Part shown: positions 45,362-52,367 of the stretch, one piece after another
Numbering within the stretch: position 1 is the stretch's first letter
Layout of the letters: the number at the start of each line of letters is the position of its first letter
Assembly (NCBI GenBank): GCA_036520615.1
Contig: DATDJI010000060.1
Coordinates: 1 to 64,000 of the forward strand
Reading direction: 5' to 3'
DNA length: 64,000 nt
Source of the DNA: CAMCXE01 sp036520615
Lineage (GTDB): Bacteria > Pseudomonadota > Gammaproteobacteria > Pseudomonadales > Cellvibrionaceae
Position numbers and translations under genes: made by a program
Notes under the pieces: generated by a model
The model's input: the letters and a program-made list of their open reading frames with translations, nothing else
The model's database searches: none
Told to the model about the DNA's origin: nothing

Positions 45362-45473
45362 CAGGTCGGAAAGCGCAGCGCCTTGATACATCTATTCACC
45401 ACCATGGGTTTCGATTTAATCGCGGCGATACGGAGGGTGTTCATGTCGGAAAGCACCGTGCTTTTCCGACCTG
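45362..45473. repeat. Possible MITE-like element with CAGGTCGGAAAGC ends
   Basis: CAGGTCGGAAAGC at 45362-45374 returns inverted as GCTTTTCCGACCTG at 45460-45473 (one extra T). The right part overlaps the 63-nt repeat at 45443-45505. No coding frame inside. The size of about 110 nt and inverted ends fit a small non-autonomous element. Confidence 0.45.
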
Positions 45474-45505
45474 TTTAACAATTAAATAAATCTAACGTAC
45501 GCGGT
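45443..45505 (+). repeat. 63-nt dispersed palindromic repeat, copy 1
   Basis: A 28-nt hairpin head (GTCGGAAAGCAC / GTGCTTTTCCGAC) is followed by 35 nt ending AATCTAACGTACGCGGT. Two more copies with exactly the same length lie at 47383-47445 and 47536-47598. Head and tail are conserved, the middle 15 nt vary. Confidence 0.75.
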
Positions 45506-45507
45506 AA

Positions 45508-45696
45508 TTATACGAATTTTGCCAGGTACAGATTACCCGTTGTAATTTTGCCCGCTCAGGATTTCAAGATCTAGGTTTGGAATTTGCGTTAATCAAAAAT
45601 CCTGTTTATGAGCATGTAACGCAGATCATTAAAAAGTCGCAAAGTGAATTAGAAGCAGCGCTAATACACTATTTGCCACCAATGATACCGCTCTAA
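45508..45696 (+). pseudogene. Possible 3' remnant of a gene
   Basis: A 62-codon open frame without a start codon, bounded by the 63-nt repeat on the left. The last 40 residues (including FQDLGLEFALIKNPVYEHV and LEAALIHYLPPMIPL) look like real protein, and a terminator with a plus-strand T-run lies 28 nt downstream. No family recognised. It may be the tail of a gene destroyed by repeat insertion, or chance. Confidence 0.25.
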
Positions 45697-45723
45697 ATAA
45701 TTATTCTCTGAGCAAGAGCCATA

Positions 45724-45747
45724 GAGGGTTCGCGAACCCCTTTTTTT
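45724..45747 (+). terminator. Intrinsic terminator with perfect palindrome
   Basis: GGGTTCGCGAACCC (perfect 14-nt palindrome) followed by CTTTTTTT. The T-run is on the plus strand, so it serves transcripts coming from the left, although no intact plus-strand gene is there now. Confidence 0.65.
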
Positions 45748-45805
45748 AATTAGTCGTACCCAACAGCCTCACCTGGATTCGCATAAACTGTGTCAGCGAG
45801 CCAGC

Positions 45806-47065
45806 CTAATTGCCAGCATCACTCCAGCCCATAATGGGTTTTATCGCTGCGGCCAATTGACTGGCCATGGCTTCGGCGCCAACAACTAATGGATGCCAAT
45901 CACAGCCTAATTGATTTTGTGGCGGAAAGTTAAGTTGCACAAAATGCACGCGGTCAAAACCCATGGAGCGCTGTTGCTGAACCGCCGTCTGCATATTGGC
46001 AACTGGTTGGCTGATACTATTATCGGCCACTAAAAATATTCGAATTTGGTTGCCGTACCCGTTGCGCACTTGATTAATCAAATCATGAATGCCCTGAATA
46101 AATACCTGTGCGGAGGGGTATGGCTGAGTGGAATAATCATTAGTGCCCAATTTAATTACTACCGCGTCAGGAACCCAAGATTTGAAATTCCAGGTCATAT
46201 CAGCGCGGTTCATAAGCGTTCGGTTGTAGTAATAAGGCATGGACATAGCGCTTGTGGTATTGGTATCGCCGTAATTGCGCACTGCGCCAAAACCTGAAAT
46301 AGCAATTGAGCGACTATCGGCTGCTAATGCGCGAGCTGTAATGGTCGCAAAAGACAAATAACTATTTTCATAGGGTCTATATACACCTTTGCAATCAAGC
46401 GCTGGGCCTTCATTGCCATAACCCACGGTATGGGAATCACCAATAAATTCAATTTTACGAATAGGTGCGGCAGGCAAGGCGAGCAGTTCACCGCCTTGGG
46501 GTAGGCGAATCCCCTTAAATTGCCCGGCGCCAAAATTAGGACCTGTACGTTTGGTTAATAGAATATGGTGCGGGCCCTGGGATAATGAAACCGCATAGGA
46601 CTGGTTATTGGTGGTTGAAATTATTTTTTCTAATTTGCTATCAATAAATAGGTTGTAATCATTTTTGCCATCAGCAATTAACAGCTCAAGCTGGCGCGCA
46701 TTTAGGTTAAATTCAATTTGTGTATTGGCCCAATCATAATCTGCCGCCGTAGCACTTAAGGCCACTCGGCCGTTGTAGCGTATTAATGGATTATTCGGTG
46801 CAATAGCGACAGGCGAGTTACCAGAGGAGCTGGAACTACTGGAAGAGCTTGAGCTGCTGGATGAGCTTGAAGAACTCGAAGAGCTAGAGGTTGAAGAACT
46901 TGACGAGTTTGAACTTGACGAACTTGAGCTGCTATTAGAGCTGCTGCTTGACGAGCTTGAGCTCTCTCCACCAGCTCCACCGCAACCGAGTAATGCCAAG
47001 CAGAATAGAGACGTAAGGCACATATTCAGTGTGCGGGGCAGGGCATTTTTGCATTTTGGCAGCAT
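45806..47065 (-). CDS. Carbohydrate esterase family 2-like (acetyl xylan esterase) lipoprotein with poly-Ser linker
   Basis: 419 residues. Signal peptide with lipobox LALLGC (Cys28), then a linker of almost pure serine (about residues 35-82). Residues about 85-205 form a jelly-roll-like domain; the SGNH hydrolase follows with FIGDSHTVGYG (catalytic Ser), KLGTNDYS (oxyanion Asn) and GCDWHPLVVGAEAMA (catalytic His). Jelly-roll plus SGNH is the CE2 architecture known from Cellvibrio japonicus and Clostridium thermocellum enzymes that remove acetyl groups from xylan or mannan. Poly-Ser linkers are typical of Cellvibrio and Saccharophagus plant-wall enzymes. Probably anchored at the outer membrane facing outward. 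Confidence 0.85.
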   Translation of the reverse strand: MLPKCKNALPRTLNMCLTSLFCLALLGCGGAGGESSSSSSSSSNSSSSSSSSNSSSSSTSSSSSSSSSSSSSSSSSSSSSSGNSPVAIAPNNPLIRYNGRVALSATAADYDWANTQIEFNLNARQLELLIADGKNDYNLFIDSKLEKIISTTNNQSYAVSLSQGPHHILLTKRTGPNFGAGQFKGIRLPQGGELLALPAAPIRKIEFIGDSHTVGYGNEGPALDCKGVYRPYENSYLSFATITARALAADSRSIAISGFGAVRNYGDTNTTSAMSMPYYYNRTLMNRADMTWNFKSWVPDAVVIKLGTNDYSTQPYPSAQVFIQGIHDLINQVRNGYGNQIRIFLVADNSISQPVANMQTAVQQQRSMGFDRVHFVQLNFPPQNQLGCDWHPLVVGAEAMASQLAAAIKPIMGWSDAGN

Positions 47066-47382
47066 GGGCGCGCTCTTATGTTAATGGCTTCAAAATTAAA
47101 CTGTGACGACCGATCGAGTAAGGCATTTTTAACGGCATTGCCTAGTGAAGATGCTATCACTGTAAAGCTCAACAAATAGTTAAGGCGGACACATTGTTGC
47201 CCGCTTATTTAGAGTTTGTTGCTTGGAGATTATTTGATTGCGCGGCGCTGGGTGTGATCAAACGCCTGATACTTTCCTAAAATATCCGCACAATTGGTGA
47301 GACACCTGTTGCTTAAAATATTAATAATCTGTTGCGGTGCCGATAGGTTAGATGTGAACATTGTTAAATTTATTACACCACC

Positions 47383-47445
47383 ATGTCGGGAGGCACTGCG
47401 CTTTTCCGATCTACATAATAATAAAATTAATCCAACGTAAGCGGT
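47383..47445 (+). repeat. 63-nt dispersed palindromic repeat, copy 2
   Basis: Same plan as copy 1: head GTCGGGAGGCACTGC...CTTTTCCGA, tail AATCCAACGTAAGCGGT. Two changes in the conserved tail. Confidence 0.75.
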
Positions 47446-47535
47446 TAACCACCATTCTCCGGTACTAAAATGCTGGGTTTCGCTATGCTCTACCCAACCT
47501 GCTTGCTAATTCTTGAAGATGGTGCTGGTAAAAAT

Positions 47536-47598
47536 ATGTCGGAAGGCACTGCACTTTTCCGAACGACGAAATAACGTTATCAATCTAACGTACGCGGT
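47536..47598 (+). repeat. 63-nt dispersed palindromic repeat, copy 3
   Basis: Head GTCGGAAGGCACTGC...CTTTTCCGA, tail AATCTAACGTACGCGGT identical to that of copy 1. Only about 90 nt after copy 2 and in the same direction. Confidence 0.75.
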
Positions 47599-47704
47599 AC
47601 GACAATGGTTTTTATGGGTTACGCGTTATGAGCTATGGTAGGTGAGTACTCCGGAATCGCAGCTTTGATTTTAGTGATTGATAAACTAAGTGGCTATGTA
47701 ATTA

Positions 47705-47965
47705 TCATGTAGTTGGCTTTGTAATTTTTGTAATCCGATTTCTCCACCAAACGCCAGCCGCCCCTGTAAGCGCTCCTCCTACAAAAATCAATGGACCGAT
47801 GACCACTCCGAAGGTTAGCAGGTAAGCGAAGCCGGATTCTATTCCTGCAGGCGAGGCGCCGTGTATAAAGCTGAAGCGATTAAATAGTCCGTAGACAAAG
47901 CATGAAATTAGAAATATACCAAGAGCACTTAGCCCCCAAATTAGCGCTGCTTTCCAATAGTGCAT
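47705..47965 (-). CDS. Small hypothetical membrane protein
   Basis: 86 residues with two hydrophobic helices (AALIWGLSALGIFLISCFVYGLF and FAYLLTFGVVIGPLIFVGGAL) and a basic C-terminus (WWRNRITKITK), giving an inner-membrane hairpin. No family recognised. It lies between repeat elements, with the 31-bp inverted repeat 30 nt upstream of its start. Probably real because of its consistent hydrophobic pattern. Confidence 0.5.
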   Translation of the reverse strand: MHYWKAALIWGLSALGIFLISCFVYGLFNRFSFIHGASPAGIESGFAYLLTFGVVIGPLIFVGGALTGAAGVWWRNRITKITKPTT

Positions 47966-47994
47966 GTATTTTCCTCAAGCCAGTTAATCATTTT

Positions 47995-48096
47995 AGCTCG
48001 TAGGTTGGGCAATAATGCCCAACATCCTATCGTAAATAAGAACTCGCCGTATAAGCCTCATACAAATGTTGGGCATTATTGCCCAACCTACGAGCT
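47995..48096. repeat. Composite palindrome with perfect 31-bp inverted arms
   Basis: Arms at 47995-48025 and 48066-48096 are exact reverse complements; the spacer is 40 nt. Each arm contains a smaller palindrome GTTGGGCA ataa TGCCCAAC, so each can fold alone or the two can pair. The right arm, with the preceding CATACAAAT, recurs at 48736-48766 with one change. Confidence 0.85.
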
Positions 48097-48163
48097 CATA
48101 CACACTCCTCATTATGTTTGATGTAAACGTTGTAAATTTATCTTATGGGCGTGTGGACCGCTA

Positions 48164-48300
48164 TGTAGTGCAGGTTGCAACCCGCATAGCAAACTACTGC
48201 TTTCACGTGAATCCCATAAAGATGCAAGAAACCGAAATTTCATGAATAGAAAATGTTTTGGCGGAATCATCGATCCGCGTGGGTTGCAACCCGCCCTACA
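48164..48300. repeat. GGTTGCAACC palindrome pair
   Basis: TGTAGTGCAGGTTGCAACCCG at 48164-48184 returns imperfectly inverted at 48276-48300 around the same GGTTGCAACC core. The right end supplies the stop codon of the small gene at 48296. Confidence 0.55.
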
Positions 48301-48541
48301 TGGCTGAGTAGGTGAGTATCAATATTAGTCTTGGTTGGGCATGTACAAATGCAATATGAAATATTGCGATATAACAGATTGCGAATATTAAATATAGGCT
48401 CCAAACCCTTGGGTTTTTATACGTTTTCATCAGGGCTGGGTGCAATACTTTTATTTTTTCTTTATCGCTAAGTTCCTTTAATTCTGGAAATCGTTTGATG
48501 CTAATTTTTATGCCTTTTGTTTGTAAAAAAATAACACCCAC
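48296..48541 (-). CDS. Small hypothetical membrane protein, possibly truncated
   Basis: 81 residues from GTG at 48541. A charged N-terminal half (KRFPELKELSDKEKIKVLHPAL) is followed by a membrane segment (VWSLYLIFAICYIAIFHIAFVH) and a second hydrophobic end (LILILTYSAM). The TAG stop lies in the GGTTGCAACC repeat, so the original C-terminus may have been replaced by repeat insertion. No family recognised; the start is uncertain. Confidence 0.4.
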   Translation of the reverse strand: MGVIFLQTKGIKISIKRFPELKELSDKEKIKVLHPALMKTYKNPRVWSLYLIFAICYIAIFHIAFVHAQPRLILILTYSAM

Positions 48542-48582
48542 CCGAAAACTTTACCCGCCGATAGTTCATGATTTTTTCCTCG

Positions 48583-48766
48583 GTAGGTTGGGGTGCTAAC
48601 CCCAACATTCCATTTATCCGCGAGCACAAAGTCAGCCATAAATACGGGCAGAGTTTTAATTTCACTCCGCTGCACGATGGGATGTTGGGGTTGGCACCCC
48701 AACCTACGCGCTACGCGCTTATAGGCCTAATACAAATGTTGGGCATTACTGCCCAACCTACGAGCT
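48583..48766. repeat. Second composite palindrome, GTTGGGGT core, plus an extra arm
   Basis: Arms 48583-48608 and 48682-48707 are inverted repeats of 26 nt with one mismatch, each with an inner palindrome (GTTGGGG / CCCCAAC). A further arm at 48736-48766 belongs to the GTTGGGCA type of the first composite element. The block ends seven nt before the stop of the NACHT gene. Confidence 0.8.
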
Positions 48767-48772
48767 TGATCG

Positions 48773-50701
48773 TTACCAGGGTTCTAAATCGCTTTTGTCC
48801 TGAGAATCGGACTCAATTTCGGAAATAAAAGATAATGCCTTTGAATATGAAAATTTCCAATCACAACAACGATAAATTGCATGGGTAACTTGCTCATATA
48901 TTTCGAAATTATTTGCAGCGCTATCAACTCTATTATCGATCGTAAAGCGATTTGGCCATGATTGATAATCAGGTGAAGGGGGGAGGGATGTGATTGTTTC
49001 AATAAAAGAGTATTGAACGGAGTTATATGTTAAGTCAATAAAGGTTTCCTTCGGGTGAGGTAATCTTCCGATTGCAGGTTTAGCATTGTAAATTCTTGCA
49101 ATATCCAGCGATGGGCCCCCTCTGAAATCTTTTATATAGTCAAAACACCTCGATGCTTCCTCTTTGAAATCTTCTGTGCCGTGGTGTTCCGGAAATTTTG
49201 TAAATACAAAAAAATCTCCTTTTCCTGTCAATATGGTTTTTCTATCTTCAATAAGAGATTTTGGTACTCCAGTGGGTGGAACAGGATAAAATGATTCGTA
49301 TTCTCTTATTAATTCATCGCATAACGTCTTTGAAATGACATGATCGAAAGCATTTTTGTCGATATCGCCGCACAATGTTAATATGTTTATGTGGCTAATT
49401 CGATCGTTAGGTTCGAAAAGTTTCCGCAATGCTTCTATCTTTTTTTCTGGTGTATTTCTGCAAATATACTGTGCGGCAAAATATTCCTGAATCGACTTGT
49501 GCGACCACCTTAATTGAGTTCCCTCCTCCACCAAGAGTGGAACAGCATGAGTTAGGTCGTGTAAGAAATCCGATGCTATTATTTTCTTCTCAGTTGCAAG
49601 TTGCTTTGCTTGCTCTAAATATTGCAAGGCCGAGAATTTATCCATTTCTAATGATTTGTTTTTATAGGTGATTGCTCCAAATGCACTAAGAATTTTATCA
49701 AATCTATCAACATCAATTCCACTTCTTTTTTGCCTGTCGAATTCTCCGCCCTCTTTGGCAAGGTCGTGTGTTTCAAATAGAGATTCGTATACTTGTCTGT
49801 AAAATATATGTCTTTTCAAAGGAATCTTTTGCTTGAATTCAAAAGATTTAAATAGTAGTGAGGTGAGAAGCGGGTTGGCTAAAAATTCATGAATTGATCT
49901 ATTTTCTGGCAATTTTAATCTTTCTATTAAGCTCTCCGCCAGTTCGCTACGAGCATACTTTCGAATTAGGGTGAATGATTCATTCTCGGTTAATGGAAGA
50001 ATATTGTGTTTTAGGAATGACGGAAACGCGCCAAGTCCTTCCTCTGCTCTCGACGTAATAAAAAAGGTGTTGCGGGGAGATTTCTCGATAAATAGTTTAA
50101 TGTCGCTTGTAACTTTTCCTCTGTCCTCTTCTGAAATTTCGTCGTAGCCGTCGAAAAAAAATACAAATTTTCCTGATTCTAATATGCGGAAAAAAACCTC
50201 TTCGTTCCAGCGTCCTTTGGCGTCAGACAGAAGGCTTGAAATAAACTGTTTAAGCGTTGTTTTTTTGTTTAGTTTACGGAGCTCGATAAATATCGGAATC
50301 CCAGCCTCATTAGAAATGCACTCGATAAAAAGAAACTTTAAAAGCGTTGATTTGCCCATTCCGGCTGTATCTTGAATAAGGATGTGTTTGATTTTTTCAA
50401 TCGCTTCTTTGGGATACTCGTCGATCTTCAAAGGAATTTGGTTTTGGTCGTTCTGTATCGTGAGAGGGATATAGTAATCAAGAAGTTTTTTTTGTTGGTT
50501 CTTGAATACCACAGAGTTAAAAAACGAATGTCTTTCAAAGGCATTTTCAAGATATTTTGAATAGCCGCGAAGAAAATTATGTGCAGCTAGTTGTGCTTTT
50601 CCAGAGAGTTCACTTTCTACTTGAGAAATTATTGGATTAAGGATTCGTTGAGCGAAGGATAGTCCTTTTTTTATGGCAGCCGCTAAAATTATAGGTTCCA
50701 T
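48773..50701 (-). CDS. NACHT-domain NTPase (bacterial NLR-like, putative anti-phage)
   Basis: 642 residues. An N-terminal helical domain (1-105, no known effector recognised) precedes a NACHT module: P-loop DTAGMGKST (111-119), Walker B FFFDGYDE (181-188, the NACHT DGhDE form), ITSRAEEG with the sensor Arg218, NPLLTSLLF and RWSHKSIQEYFAAQYI of the winged-helix part. The C-terminal ~200 residues show no leucine-rich or tetratricopeptide repeat. Standalone bacterial NACHT proteins of similar size (bNACHT) protect against phages; function here is inferred from architecture. ATG at 50701 with TTGGAG upstream. Much richer in A+T than neighbouring genes, which suggests transfer. No partner gene seen. 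Confidence 0.85.
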   Translation of the reverse strand: MEPIILAAAIKKGLSFAQRILNPIISQVESELSGKAQLAAHNFLRGYSKYLENAFERHSFFNSVVFKNQQKKLLDYYIPLTIQNDQNQIPLKIDEYPKEAIEKIKHILIQDTAGMGKSTLLKFLFIECISNEAGIPIFIELRKLNKKTTLKQFISSLLSDAKGRWNEEVFFRILESGKFVFFFDGYDEISEEDRGKVTSDIKLFIEKSPRNTFFITSRAEEGLGAFPSFLKHNILPLTENESFTLIRKYARSELAESLIERLKLPENRSIHEFLANPLLTSLLFKSFEFKQKIPLKRHIFYRQVYESLFETHDLAKEGGEFDRQKRSGIDVDRFDKILSAFGAITYKNKSLEMDKFSALQYLEQAKQLATEKKIIASDFLHDLTHAVPLLVEEGTQLRWSHKSIQEYFAAQYICRNTPEKKIEALRKLFEPNDRISHINILTLCGDIDKNAFDHVISKTLCDELIREYESFYPVPPTGVPKSLIEDRKTILTGKGDFFVFTKFPEHHGTEDFKEEASRCFDYIKDFRGGPSLDIARIYNAKPAIGRLPHPKETFIDLTYNSVQYSFIETITSLPPSPDYQSWPNRFTIDNRVDSAANNFEIYEQVTHAIYRCCDWKFSYSKALSFISEIESDSQDKSDLEPW

Positions 50702-50710
50702 TTTTTCTCC

Positions 50711-50766
50711 AAATTGAAAGTGAATTGCGGATTGCGGATTGCGGATTGTGAATTGAAAGTGATGTT
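50711..50766 (-). repeat. Heptamer tandem repeat in the NACHT leader
   Basis: ATTGCGG three times in a row (50724-50744) and a fourth variant ATTGTGA (50745-50751), flanked on both sides by ATTGAAAGTGA. It begins 10 nt upstream of the NACHT start codon, partly next to the ribosome site. Confidence 0.85.
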
Positions 50767-51138
50767 ATTGCAGGAATAAATGGGTCCGTGATCGTCTACA
50801 TAATATTTGAAGACCTGATTGGCGCTTGCGATTGCCAATAGAGTTTCACGATATCTATCGTATCTCACCCTGTATGGCTATCGACAGCAATGCTTATCTA
50901 TATAAACAGCTTGTATGAAAAAAACGTATCTAATTATATTTATTCTATGTACGTGGTACGCGCCCGGCTAACATTCATAATGCAGTGCAGACCATTAAAT
51001 TACATTAATAACCAATATAGACCCACCAGTCCTGCCGGCAAAGAATCAAGCGACACTAGCCAAAAATAAACGGGTATTCCACCCTTTATACGTTATTCGA
51101 TTCAGTGAAACAAGCACCCAGCCCCAGTCTACCACCCA
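50767..51138. other. Intergenic region upstream of the NACHT gene
   Basis: About 370 nt, AT-rich, no gene. It should contain the NACHT promoter. A minus-strand frame at 51046-51228 overlaps nspC and the terminator and is not a gene. Confidence 0.4.
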
Positions 51139-51172
51139 TAAAAAAACCGCCCCAAAGGCGGTTTTTTTTTTA
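51139..51172 (-). terminator. Intrinsic terminator of the polyamine genes
   Basis: AAAACCGCC ccaaa GGCGGTTTT with long A and T runs on both sides, 22 nt after the nspC stop. Works for the minus strand and may also act in the other direction. Confidence 0.92.
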
Positions 51173-51193
51173 CAGCAACTCCCATTCCAACGA

Positions 51194-52366
51194 TTAAGAA
51201 AGCCTCTGCCTAAAATCCTCATACCCAAACCGCTTCACAATCCTCAACTCATCGGTAGCCGAGTTATACAAAGCAATCGCAGGCAAGGGTATCCCGTTAA
51301 ACGTACTGTTCTTCACCATGGTATAAATCGCCATGTCTTCAAACATTAACCTGTCACCCACATTAAGCGGCTGATGAAAGCTGTAATCGCCAATAACATC
51401 GCCGGATAAACAACTAGGCCCGCCTAAACGGTAGGTGTGGGCGAGTTCTTCTGGCTCGCCGCTGCCGGGAATGCGCGGGCGGTAAGGCATTTCTAAAACG
51501 TCGGGCATGTGGCAAGTGGCGGAAGCATCTAAAATTGCCAGGTTCATACCGTTCCAGCTGGTATCTAAAACTTCCGCTACGAATATACCGCTATTTAATG
51601 CAATAGCTTCGCCGGGTTCTAGATACACTTGTAATTGATAACGGGCTTGGAAATTTTTCACCCGCTCAATTAACGCCTCAACTTGATAATCGGCGCGGGT
51701 TATATGATGGCCGCCGCCAAAATTAAGCCATTTTAATTGCGGTAATATGTGCGCAAATTTATTTTCAATAACATCTAGTGTGCGGCGCAGGGGTTCAAAA
51801 TCCTGTTCGCACAAGGTGTGAAAATGCAGGCCGTCGATACCGGTTAAATCTTCTCCTTCAAACGCGGCAAATGGAATGCCCATGCGCGAGCAGGGCGCGC
51901 AGGGGTCGTACATAGCGACAGCGCCTTCAGAATGCTCAGGATTAATTCGCAAGCCAAAGGATAATTTTGGGTTTTTTTCCTGCGCGGCGAGGGCTTGTTG
52001 TTTATAGCGCTGCCATTGGCTGAAGGAATTAAATACAACATGATCGGACAGCTCTAAGATAGCTGCCATATCTTCAGGCCGGTAGGCGGCGGAGTAGGTG
52101 TGTACTTCGCCGCCGAATTCTTCCCGCCCTAATCGCGCTTCAAATAATCCGCTGGCGCAGGTGCCGGTTAAATATTGGCGCACCAGTGGGCTTAATGCGA
52201 ACATCGAGAAGGCTTTAAGCGCTAATAAAACCTTGGCGCCACTCTCCTGCTGCACACGATTAAGAATCTGCAAATTATGTTCAATTGCAGCTTCATCCAC
52301 GACATAACAGGGGCTGGGTACGCGGCTTAAATCAAACCCGGTAAGTGTATTTAACGGATTTGCCAT
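51194..52366 (-). CDS. nspC: Carboxynorspermidine/carboxyspermidine decarboxylase
   Basis: PLP enzyme that turns carboxyspermidine into spermidine. 390 residues, standard length. VPSPCYVVDEAAIEHNL near the start, KVLLALKAFSMF with the PLP Lys, LHFHTLCEQDFEPL, WLNFGGGHHITR, EPGEAIAL, and GPSCLSGDVIGDY near the dimer active site. Two nt after the dehydrogenase gene, so transcribed and translated together with it. Confidence 0.95.
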   Translation of the reverse strand: MANPLNTLTGFDLSRVPSPCYVVDEAAIEHNLQILNRVQQESGAKVLLALKAFSMFALSPLVRQYLTGTCASGLFEARLGREEFGGEVHTYSAAYRPEDMAAILELSDHVVFNSFSQWQRYKQQALAAQEKNPKLSFGLRINPEHSEGAVAMYDPCAPCSRMGIPFAAFEGEDLTGIDGLHFHTLCEQDFEPLRRTLDVIENKFAHILPQLKWLNFGGGHHITRADYQVEALIERVKNFQARYQLQVYLEPGEAIALNSGIFVAEVLDTSWNGMNLAILDASATCHMPDVLEMPYRPRIPGSGEPEELAHTYRLGGPSCLSGDVIGDYSFHQPLNVGDRLMFEDMAIYTMVKNSTFNGIPLPAIALYNSATDELRIVKRFGYEDFRQRLS

Positions 52367-52367
52367 G

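Larger units (their letters stand above)
47066..47704. other. Repeat-bearing intergenic region
   Basis: About 640 nt without a gene. It holds two copies of the 63-nt repeat and between them a short palindrome-like segment (CTGGGTTTCGCTATGCTCTACCCAACCTGC near 47471-47500, given here only by position and ends) of the kind often found dispersed in related genomes. The promoter of the CE2 gene should lie near 47066-47150. Confidence 0.5.

Noticed and set aside
46783..46980. Long Ala/Gln/Val-rich frame antisense within the esterase gene
   Set aside because: It is only another reading of the serine-linker DNA.
47066..48772. Insertion sequence as source of the repeats
   Set aside because: No transposase frame is present; the elements are too short and are better described as palindromic intergenic repeats.
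45115..51193. Possible CRISPR array among the repeats
   Set aside because: Repeats are few, irregularly spaced and palindromic with no constant spacers and no cas genes.
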